DNA of 64,000 nucleotides, taken from assembly GCF_036850765.1 (NCBI RefSeq), contig NC_089492.1:200662276-200726275 (forward strand), in the 5' to 3' direction. This stretch comes from Saccopteryx bilineata. Lineage: Eukaryota > Chordata > Mammalia > Chiroptera > Emballonuridae. Below, piece after piece: positions 10,342 through 19,858 of this stretch (position 1 is the stretch's first letter; each line of letters opens with the position of its first letter). The translations under genes and the position numbers were made by a program. The notes beneath the pieces are model-generated. The model made no database searches, had not been told where the DNA came from, and saw only the letters and a program-made list of their open reading frames with translations.

Positions 10342-12440
10342 TGGGGAAAAGTTTTTTTTAAATGGGGAAGGGCACGGTCCAATTTGTGCTATAAAATGAC
10401 CATGCTGGCTGCTGTGGGGAGATGGACTGTGAGGGAGCTAGAATAGAAGTAGATAAACCATTCAGGGAGTGCCTGCTGTTTGAGTCAAACAAATAGTGTC
10501 AGACTGGTCAGGCACCCATGCCACCATTGAAGGTGCAGAGCAAAGTTCAAGGAGAGAGGGCCGCCACCCAACAGCTCCTCGACCAGTGTAGGTAGAGCGC
10601 AGAGCATTTACCTGGCAGCTGTGGCTGATGCTATGCTGTGAGAAAACACCAGCAAGGATAAACTCTCCCCATCACACCCCGGAGGGAGCTCGCCTGCTAT
10701 ATGGAAATGACTCAGTGCTAGCCAGGCAGCCTCCTGACCTTTTTTGGCCATTTTTCCTAGTATAACATCCTATTGGCTGACCCTGTGTATATAAGCTAGC
10801 TTACTTCCTGAATACAGTGGATCTGTGTCACTGAATCTGGTCCCCAGAGTCGGGTCTTTGCATCTCCGTCGTCCTCACCCCCGGCAGGACTTGTCCACAG
10901 ACCAGAGATTCACCTGTTTCCCACACCCCACTTTGTAACTAAGAAGCAGTGCAGTCCCTCAGCCTGGGGCTTCACAGAGCGTCTGTGCTGTGGACCCAGA
11001 ATGACCCAAAGATAGAGACCTGGCCTTTAGGACACTACTGTCCACATGGCATCACCCTCAAAGCAGGCAGAAGAGGGAGAGATGAGTGAGATGTAGAGAA
11101 ATGAGAGAAATGGGAAATGATGAACATGTTTTAGTGCCCTTAGTCCTGAAAGGCACCCTCACTGCCCAATCCCAGTAGCTGTCCCTTCTGTCCAGCCTGA
11201 TGCTGCAGCTGAGCAGAAAACTATGGTCAAGTATTTTGCTGAACCTCAGGATACGAGTGCTATATTCCCTGAAATGAACAGGAGTGTGAATGCAGGACCA
11301 GACTGCCTCCCGCAGCCTGGCTGGTGCACAGCTCCGACGTGCCAGGCCGTGGGGTGGTCAGGTTCAAGAGAGGTGAGGAGCCTGCGGTGCATCCTAGCTG
11401 CAGGGCATTGGTGAGACTTTTGGTGGCAAAGGCAGGAGCTCTGACAGAGAGAGAACTTTTTATGTCTCCCAAGTAGTCATGCTGTCTGCTCTTCCAGGAA
11501 CCCCGTTTCTCCTTTGGACTGGGTGTAAGCATACAGGCAGTGATTTGGGAATAAAACTAGGGGGAGTCAGAGATGATAGGCTGGTCAGCTGGTGCTAATG
11601 AAAACTCTCAACCACACACAGGAAGGCACACTAGGCTGGAGTGGACATGGAGGGCCGTGATTGGTGGTATCGGTGGAACCTGGCCACCTTTTTTCTTGGC
11701 TGTCCCCACAGGAGGTCTTCCTCCACCCAGCTTCTCTGGGTCCTTGCTGACCCAGTGTGGACTGGGGACAGCAGCATCAGCACCACCTGTGAGCTTTTAG
11801 AAATGCAGAACCTCAGGCCTCACCGCTGCTTAACTAGAACCTACATTTTATCACGGTCTAGGCCCTAGACTAGGGTGACCTGTATGAATATTTGTGCTTG
11901 AGAAGTACTAGTCAGACACTGGTTCGCATGCTTGGCTTCACATTGGAATCACTGGGGGAGATTAAAAAATTCTAATGCCTGCTTTCCACTTCCGGAGATT
12001 TTGATTTTGTCAGTCTGGAGTACCATCGGAGCATCAGAATTTTAAAAATCTGATATGTGGGAAAATTAGAGAACTACTACCCTGGAAAAACAGACACATT
12101 TGCTTTGTGCTTTGTGTACATTGGCCACAGTGCTGAGCATAGCACTGGTCACGCTGAGAGTGGAAGCTAGTGCCCTCAAGTTTAGCCTGCTAAGGGTCTC
12201 AAGCAATTCCAGAACTGGGTTACTATTCCAAAGACTTGCTATTTTGTTGGAAAGACTATAAAAAACAAAATGGTGCTGATTTTAAATTTTCTAAATTACC
12301 ATAAGAAGTAAATTCCAAGGCAAGGAAGTCACAAATTGGACAACACCCTTTCCTAAGGTCTCTTGCTTACGTATTTAGCTTACATATTTAACATGCTGTG
12401 TACATCTATTGACTGGCCACAGAAGTGAACTGGATATTGA
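10342..12440. other. Intergenic DNA with a possible solo LTR
   Basis: At about 10638-10898 a segment runs from TGTGAGAAAACA to GTCCACA and contains TGTGTATATAAGC, a TATA-like box, followed by pyrimidine-rich sequence. It could be a class II solo LTR, but no TSD is visible. The remainder shows short open frames only. Confidence 0.3.
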
Positions 12441-12449
12441 TAATGAACC

Positions 12450-12450
<1 letters not shown>

Positions 12451-12504
<54 letters not shown>

Positions 12505-12651
12505 CTCTCTCTCTCTCTCTCTCTCTACCTTACCTCACCTTACCCTTCCTTCCTTCCTTCCTTCCTTCCTTCCTTCCTTCCTTCCTTCCTTCCTTCCTTC
12601 CTTCCTTCCTTCCTCCCCCCTCCCTCCCTCCCTCCTTTCTCTTCTTTCTCT

Positions 12652-12710
<59 letters not shown>

Positions 12711-12725
12711 CTTTCTTTCTTTTTT
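12451..12725. repeat. Polypyrimidine microsatellite (CTTT)n(CT)n(CCTT)n(CTTT)n
   Basis: About 275 bp of nearly pure pyrimidine in four blocks. It adjoins the tail end of a minus-strand type B SINE, so it is most simply an expanded, mutated SINE poly(A) tail. Confidence 0.9.
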
Positions 12726-13117
12726 AGTGAGAGAGAGAGAGACAGACAGGCTGGAAGGGAGAAAGATGAGAAGCATCAATTCTTTGTTGCAGCACCTTAG
12801 TTGTTCATTGATTGCTTTCTCATATGTGTCTTGACCGGGGGGCTCCAGCAGAATGAGTAACCCCTTGCTCAAGTCTGTGACCTTGGACTTAAGCCAGCGA
12901 CCTTGGGCTTCCAAGCCAGCAGCCTTTGGGCTCAAGCCAGCTACCATGGGGTCACATCAATCCCACACTCAAGCCAGCAACTCCATGCTCAAGCTGGTGA
13001 GTCCACGCTCAAGCCAGATGAGCCCGTGCTCAAGCCAGCGATCTCGGGGTTTTGAACCTGGATCCTCTGTGTCCCAGTCTGACACTCTATCCACTGTGCC
13101 ACCACCTGGTCAGGCAG
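12726..13117 (-). mobile_element. Type B SINE
   Basis: Minus-orientation SINE with body motifs GTTGTTCATTGATTGCTTTC and repeated 'CAAGCCAGC' units. The tRNA-like head lies at the right end (complement of CCTGACCAGGTGGTGGCACAG). It has more internal repeat units than the other type B copies. Confidence 0.85.
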
Positions 13118-14233
13118 TGATGAACTGTTTCTTAAAGGGCACAAATAGTTTCAGTCTGATCATATTCATATGAATATGCACTGTACATGCAATAAAGATG
13201 AAATTAGAACAAATTTTTGTTATGATGATATGGAATACCTTGTGCTCCATGTCTTGGGGCCTGGGGAAGGTGTGGTCCATTGCACTCTAAGGCACTTAAA
13301 CCCTTGGTTTAGTTCCAAGATGGACCTGTAGTATAACAACAACAAAAACATTTAAACATAATGGCACTCACAAATGTATGGTGTGATATTCGTATTGGGT
13401 ATGTACATTAATACAGTGTCTAATCTAGGTAGATGTTCAGAAGTATTTGTCAGCTTTGGGTACAATTGCTTTTTCATTCAAAGCTGGACAGAGCCCACCT
13501 ACAAAGGCTGAAAGATGAGTTCTGCAGCTGAACAGTGTTGTCCATTTCCCACAGTGTCTATGCATTCCTCTCCGCCTCTCTGGCTTTACATCATCGTGGC
13601 CTCTACAGCTCAGAACGAGGCCATTTTTTATTAGATAATTTAATATTTAAGTGCCCCCACCCCTGCTTACCCCCTCCACACACATTGCTGGTAGCCAGAA
13701 TTACAAAAGTTAGCATTTGGGGGATGGGGTAGGTGGATGACGGTGGGAGGGTAGATAATGTATTATAGAATTATACACCTGAAACCTATGTAATTTTAGT
13801 AACCAATGTCACCCCAATAAAGTTAATAAAATTTTTTTAATGAAAAGTTAACATTTCGCAATGGACTGTGATGCCTGAGCTCGTGTAAATGATCCAGGGT
13901 ATGAAAATCTGTTTTGGTGACTGGTCACCAGGCGCAAATCCGTGACGGCAGCCTGGTTTCCAAGAGAGTTCTTACATTCACCTGTATGAAGAGGGAAGAC
14001 TGAAAAAACCCAAAGATTCCAATTTCAGAATGGGAAGAGAGGAGAGAAGTGAAATTTAGGTACTATTTAGTAGATGAAACCATATAATAAAATAAGAAGT
14101 TAATGTAGTTGAGGTTGAGAGTCTAGGTATGTCTAACCAGATCACTGTGGCTGGAAACATTCTCTATCCACGTCTCAACCCACAGAGTGTGACAAAGTTT
14201 CCATGGCTGTGTGCCATCTCTTTTCCCCTTACA
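13118..14233. other. Intergenic DNA with an L1 3' end
   Basis: About 13600-13845 ends with '...GAATTATACACCTGAAACC...CACCCCAATAAAGTTAATAAA', an L1 3'-UTR tail in plus orientation. The rest shows no recognisable feature. Confidence 0.5.
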
Positions 14234-14638
14234 CAGGGTGGGGCAAAAGTAGGTTTACAGTTGTAAGTACGAGAAACAGAGTTGGCTCTTGTATCATTAT
14301 TTATTAATTACACTGGGGAACAAAACTTTTTTTTTATTTTCTGTTGCATGAGGTTTTAGAACTGTTTCTATATATTTCTGCATCGCTGATTCCAAATCTG
14401 AAATCCATATTTTGGTGTATGCTCTAGTTTTTATGCAATTTTAATTTCTTTTTCTTACAGTTAATGGCATGCATTGGTTTTTAAGTTGGAGTTAGAGGGC
14501 AATGACTCTTGGATTGAACATAACCACAAAGCAATTAATGTTTTACAAACATCACTTTTACATAATTGTAGTTATTTTTAAATGTAAAAAATTATTATCT
14601 GATAAAATCACCCTCTTATTTTGTTTTAAGACTGAATC

Positions 14639-16610
14639 ATGGCTTCTTTAAGTAGGCATAATTGTAAGAATAGTCCTGACACATTCTGTTATATATGTGT
14701 CTGTTACACACTTCAATGTCAAGGTGCAATATTTCATTATTTGTGATACGTGCATATTTTCAAGTTCCCCTTGGCTCCTCATGTTGTGTGTCATAATTGT
14801 GAGGCAATGCTTCATGACTGGACAAAAGGAAAACACAAAGGAATGCCTTTTGGTATTCCCATGGTTTGGCATGAACCTAAGGACCACAGCAGTGACTGTT
14901 ATTTCTGTCTGATTCATACAAAGGGCATCGGCAAGAAAAAACGGCATATGGTTGCAAATCCTAATATTCCTTCAGCAATACGACCTGTCCCACACTCTGA
15001 GACACTCCCAGTTCCAGTTTTCAATGGTTTTATTTCTTTTAAGGACGAAGAAAGTGAACATGGTGATCAAGTGTATTTTGATAAGATGCGTGAGGAAATG
15101 GTTGTAGAATCTGAAGGGTCTTCTTCTGATGCCAAGCAGTCATTAACCCCTCAGCAGTTTAGCCAACCCGAATTGAATGATTTAGTAAGAGATTTGGGCC
15201 TATCAAAGAAAGCAGCTCAGTTATTAGCCTCCAAGCTTCAAAAAAAGAATGTACTTCACCGGTCAGCTAAAGTATCCCATTTCAGGAAGCGTGAACAAAT
15301 TTTTGTGGACTTTTTTTCTGAAGACAAACACTTTGTTTACTGTCATGATATCAGCAGTCTTCTCAGCCAGCTAGGTGTTACCACTTATAGTCAAACAGAA
15401 TGGCGGCTATTTTTTGACAGTTCTAAAGGGAGTCTGAAATGTATTCTCCTACACAACGGTAATGTTTATGTGGTGGTTCCAATTGGTTATTCAACTCATC
15501 TGCGAGAAGATTATAATGACATAAGAATTGTCCTTGACTTACTGAAGTATGAGGAGCATAACTGGATCATTTGTGTTGGTCTTAAAATGGTAAATTTCCT
15601 GCTAGGACAACCAAGAGGTTTCACAAAGTATCCTTGCTTTCTGTGTTTGTGGGACAGCCAAGCTCAGGAGAAACACTGGACACAGAAGGAGTGGCCAAAC
15701 TGTGAAGCTCTGGAAGTAGGGATGCAAAATATTGTGAATGAACCTGAAGTTAATCGAGACAGGATCATTTTTCCCCCACTTCACATCAAACTTGGCTTAA
15801 TGAAGCAGTTTGTTCAGGCTTTGAATAGAGAAAGTGAATGCTTTCAACATATTATCTCTACTTTTCCTGCCTTGTCTTTCAAGAAGATAAAAGCAGGTGT
15901 ATTTGATGGACCTGAAAATTGAACCCTCATACATGATGAAGAATTTGCCAGGAAAATGAATAAGGAGGAGAAAGCAGCATGGCAGTCTTTTGTGGTAGTA
16001 ACAAAGAACTTCCTTGGCAACAAAAAAGCAGAAAACTATGAACTTCTAGTTCAAAGGATGCTGTTGGCTTTCTGTGACATTGGATGTAACATGAGCATTA
16101 AGATTTACTTCCTGGGCCCTGGCCGGTTGGCTCAGTGGTAGAGCGTCGGCCTGGCGTGCAGGAGTCCCGTGTTCGATTCCCGGCCAGGGCACACAGGAGA
16201 AGTGCCCATCTGCTTCTCCACCTCTCCCCCTCTCCTTCCTCTCTGTCTCTCTCTTCCCCTCCCGCAGCCAAGGCTCCATTGGAGCAAAGTTGGCCCAGGC
16301 GCTGAGGATGGCTCTATGGCCTCTGCCTCAGGTGCTAGAATAGAATGGCTCTGGTTGCAACGGAGCAATGCCCCAGATGGGCAGAGCATCACCCCTGGTG
16401 GGCATGCTGGGTGGATCCCGATCGGGCGCATGCGGAAGTCTGTCTGACTGCCTCCCCATTTCCAACTTCAGAAAAATACAAAAAAAAAAAAAGATTCACT
16501 TCCTGAACAATCACCTTGATAAGTTTCCTGAAAATCTTGGAGCTGTTAGTGATGAGCAGACTACTGCTGGAGCATCAAACGAGATTGTCCTCAACAAGTA
16601 CAAAACATAA
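14639..16610 (+). pseudogene. Transposase-like gene of the CACTG element, near-intact
   Basis: From ATG 14639 a single frame runs about 490 codons with only two in-frame stops (TGA at 14744 and TGA at 15920) and no frameshift before the SINE at 16115-16491. The same protein resumes after the SINE with HLDKFPENLGAVSDEQ. Features: CxxC pairs at codons 17/20, 51/54, 87/90 and 333/336; the block MPFGIPMVWHEPKDH; an acidic/serine segment near codon 135; then a conserved-looking core with DSSKGSLKCILLHNG and FPPLHIKLGLMKQFV. I recall similar proteins annotated as uncharacterised in arthropod and cnidarian genomes and none in mammals. Sequence after SDEQ is not clearly homologous, so the C terminus may be lost. 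Role as transposase is inferred from its place between TIRs. Confidence 0.7.
16115..16491 (+). mobile_element. Type A SINE inside the transposase gene
   Basis: Complete type A SINE with a tRNA-like head and A-rich tail. The flanking repeats AGATTTACTTCCTG (16101-16114) and AGATTCACTTCCTG (16492-16505) differ at one base. It disrupts the transposase frame. Confidence 0.95.
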
Positions 16611-17040
16611 GAGCTACAAACACAAATTTTTGCCTGAATAGAATTTAAATAAGTTTTGCACAAATTTTATAATTAAGTGTTTTAATATGTTCTATTTTGA
16701 AATTGTAGACAAATTCTGATGCAATCATATCTTTTAGTGTATTAGTGTATTTTCTGCATTATATAAATTATTATATTTTTACAAAGATGATGCCCAAGAA
16801 GACATTCTACTTCATTTTGTTAAACTAAATGTTGAAAATTTTACAATAAGATAAAAACCTAAAATCTTGAATTGCAAAAAAAACTGTAGGTTACAGAGAA
16901 AAACTAATGTCAAATTTGAGATCAGCACACTCGAATTAGGTAAGAACAAGTGTTCTTGTGGACGCAACAAAAATTTTGTTCCTCAGTGTTATTGTTCTAT
17001 TTTCCATACAAACAAGTGTAAACCTTCATGGACCACCCCC

Positions 17041-18409
17041 AAATTCCCTTCTGTATTCTGAATTTGGTCTTTTGAACATTAAGCTACTGGATAGTGTGGT
17101 TGTCTTTCTGCTATTGTCTGGTAGCCAGCAACTCACTCTCAATTTTCATTTTGTCATTCTATTTAGGTTTTTTGTTTTAATTTTATTTAGAAAAGTAAAT
17201 TCAATGGAGTGACATTGATCAATAAGAGTACATAGGTTTCAGGCAAACATTTCTATAGCATTTGAAGTGTCGATTGTTTTGTGCCTATCACCTAAAGTCA
17301 AATCATTTTCCATCACCTTATATTTGTCCTTTTTTACTCCCTTCCTCCTTACTCTATCGAGTTTTTAAATAACTAAACTTAAAGCTTTTAGTGTTTGAAG
17401 AAAAACTAAATTCTTTGGGGAAAAGACTTAACATACAAAACTACGGAATTTCTTGCAAACGAAAGCTAGTGTGATGGGTTTAAGAGAAGGGCTCTGTCTG
17501 CCTTACACACTATCTGGCTGTACCTGATTTAAGTATTTAGCTGAGGGCAGATCCTGTGGACATCATATTGCAGAAGGGGATATGTAGCCTTTGAGGGAAG
17601 TTTCTGCAAGTGATTTAGGAGCCTGGCAGAGTGGGTCCAACTCCACAGCACATCTGGGTGTGATTTAATTTGTGTCAACTTGGTTATGCCATTGTTCCTG
17701 GTTGTTTTTAAATACCAGTTTGGATGTTACTATGAAGATATATGTTAGAAAAGATTAATATTTAAAACAATTGACTTTGAGTAAAACATTGCCCTCCACA
17801 TATTAGTGAGCCTCATCCAATCAGTTGAAGGCATTAATAGCAAAGGCCATGGTCTCCTAAGGAAGAAGAATTCTGCCTCCATGCTGCCTTCATACCTTAG
17901 ACTGCAACATCAACTGTTTCTTCCATCTACTTATTGGTTCTGTTTCTCTGGAGAATCCTGACCAAGCTTGCCCCCATTACGCACATGTGGCATACTAGTG
18001 TGTTTGATGCCTGAGTAGGTGAGAAGTGTAGCATAGGAGGGAAACCATGACATGGGGCCTGCCGCTCTTCCTGGAGCATCCCTCTAAAATGAATTTTTCT
18101 GCTGACAGAGTCACTCAGAGGGTCTCTCTGTCAGTGAAGAAAGGCAGTGAGTGGACAGCATGGAGCAGCAGCAGTCTGGAGCAAAACCACGTGAGCTGGG
18201 CGTAGGCCTGAGTGTGGGGGAACTGTCCTTCTAGCCCTTTCATTCTCCAAACTAGACAGGTAAGGAGACTTAACTGGAAACACAAACTGGTCAAGCCTAG
18301 AGGGCATTCAGACTATACTGGTAAGAATCCAGTAGTATTTGCAGAGGAGAATCTCTGGAAACACAATACTTTTTGTTAGAAGCACTGAGCATTGAGTTGC
18401 GTTTTGGTT
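17041..18409. other. Intergenic DNA with L1 and ancient repeat pieces
   Basis: About 17165-17370 resembles an L1 3' UTR in minus orientation. About 17650-17960, ending TATTGGTTCTGTTTCTCTGG, resembles an ancient mammalian LTR-type repeat. No coding sequence recognised. Confidence 0.4.
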
Positions 18410-18569
18410 TTGTTTTTTTAATTTTGTAATTGATTTTTTAGAGAGGGGAAGGGAGAGAGATCCATTGTTCCAACTAATTTATTGCATTCATTGGTTGATT
18501 CTCGTATGTGCCCTGACCTGAACGGGGACAGAACCCACAACCTTGGCATATTGGGTTGATGCTCTAAGC

Positions 18570-19830
18570 CAGTGTTTTTTAACCAGTGTGCCACAAGACA
18601 TGGTCAGGTGTGCCATGGGGAAATTAAACATGGGTCCCCAAACTACAGCCCACGTGCCAGATACAGCCCATGGAGGCTATTTATCCGGCCAGCCGCCTCC
18701 AACGAACATAAACATTCCCCTCACAATCCCTCCAGCTATCAGTGACAGGAAGAGTGGAGGCACAGGGAACGCTCACTGACCAATCACCTTCTAGGATTCA
18801 TCCCGACCACTAGCTATGAACCAATAGTAGGCCGCCTCTCATCCACACCCAGGAAGGTCCCTGTTCGGGCTGCCGCGCACTTGTCATTGTGTGGCTGCAG
18901 TGAGTAGTTGAAGCTGCTACTCCTCCCCATGGTCCCGATTTCTAATCCTGGTCAGGACTGGAGGTAAATGTTGTCACCACTAGATGAAGCCTCAGCCTCA
19001 TTTGGTTATGTCTATCTTGATGGTGTATATAGATATTTGACCTTTTTCTTTTTAAAAGAGGCCCCCGCAGAGGGTGATATATAATGCATCACAATGCATC
19101 ACAATGTTATTTATATTGTATATGGCCTCCTGAAGGATCATCTTCTTAAAGAGCTCAAATCTCTATATATACCATCAAAACAGACAGAACCAAGGCCCCT
19201 GCACCCAGCTGACCATGGGATTTGAACCCACAACCTCGGGGAGAACTCTAGTATTTATCAGAATCCTTACCTAGAAAGCAAACTTCTCAATCTGACAGTA
19301 GAGATGCTCTGAGGACTTATGATGTTACACAAGTACCCAACATTTTCTAAAATTGATTTTGTCCAGTCTCTATAGAGAGAGTATTTGCCAAATTAATTTG
19401 AACTCACAACCTTGATGAAAGCTCCAGTATCTATTAGCAGGACTGTATATATGAGGGGATACATGGGACTGTATATATAAGGGGTTACATGGGACTATAT
19501 ATATGAGGTTACATGGGATTGTATATGAGGGGATGTTATGTGGGACTGTATATGAGGGGATGTTACGTGGGACTGTATTTATAAGGGGATGTTACATGGG
19601 ACTGTATATATGAGGGATGTTACGTGGGACTGTATATATGAGGGATGTTACATGGGACTGTATATATGAGGGGGTTATCCTTTTTTATTTAACTTTTTTT
19701 TAATAAATGTAATTTATTTAAACTTTAAATAAATTCTAACAGTTAGAGTGTCATTTTGGTAGGTGGTGTGCCCCAGGATTTTGTAAATGTAAAAAATGTG
19801 CCGTGGCTCCAAAAAGGTTGAAAATCACTG
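18570..19830. mobile_element. hAT element, 1.26 kb, with internal minisatellite
   Basis: Ends CAGTGTTTTTTAACCAGTGT and GGTTGAAAATCACTG are inverted repeats, with TSD CTCTAAGC at 18562-18569 and 19831-19838. Near its left end a second hAT-like terminus (GGGTCCCCAAACTACAGCCC, 18633) suggests a nested, half-lost element. No transposase frame remains. Two diverged copies of a 45-bp segment starting ATTTGAACYCACAACC lie at 19220 and 19396. Confidence 0.8.
19440..19676. repeat. Minisatellite, period about 26 bp, about 9 copies
   Basis: Variable copies of GGGACTGTATATATGAGG followed by a GATGTTAC(A/G)T-type linker, in direct tandem. Copies differ by small indels and the alternating ACATGG/ACGTGG junction. 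Confidence 0.85.
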
Positions 19831-19858
19831 CTCTAAGCGACTGAGCTATCCTGGCTAG

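Larger units (their letters stand above)
14311..16988 (+). mobile_element. CACTG-ended DNA transposon, about 2.3 kb without its SINE
   Basis: The terminal inverted repeats are CACTGGGGAACAAAA (14311-14325) and, on the complement of 16974-16988, CACTGAGGAACAAAA, with one mismatch. The flanking triplet TTA is duplicated (14308-14310, 16989-16991). The ends are independently fixed because the element interrupts a mariner MITE. CACTG termini with a 3-bp TSD suggest the CACTA/Mirage/Chapaev group; the superfamily is an inference. It carries one transposase-like gene with about 310-bp and 360-bp flanks. Confidence 0.8.
14234..17040. mobile_element. Mariner MITE split by a later DNA transposon
   Basis: The left half (14234-14310: CAGGGTGGGGCAAAAGTAGG...) and right half (16989-17040: ...CTATTTTCCATACAAAC..GTGTAAACCT...ACCACCCC) together match the intact 152-bp mariner MITE at 38990-39141 read on its complement. 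The CACTG-ended element lies exactly between them. The right end is decayed. Confidence 0.7.
18410..19858 (-). mobile_element. Type D SINE split by a hAT
   Basis: The left part (18410-18569) carries the A-rich tail and body; the head resumes at 19831-19858 (GACTGAGCTATCCTGGCTAG). The hAT at 18570-19830 sits between, flanked by the 8-bp duplication CTCTAAGC. Confidence 0.8.

Noticed and set aside
12409..12947. Frames of 100-141 codons rich in FLS or KER repeats
   Set aside because: Translations of the polypyrimidine microsatellite; the same applies to 63075-63568 and to the PFPF/GEGE frames at 35963-36438.
19440..19676. CRISPR-like array
   Set aside because: Units are directly adjacent and variable, with no unique spacers; it is a minisatellite in a mammalian genome.
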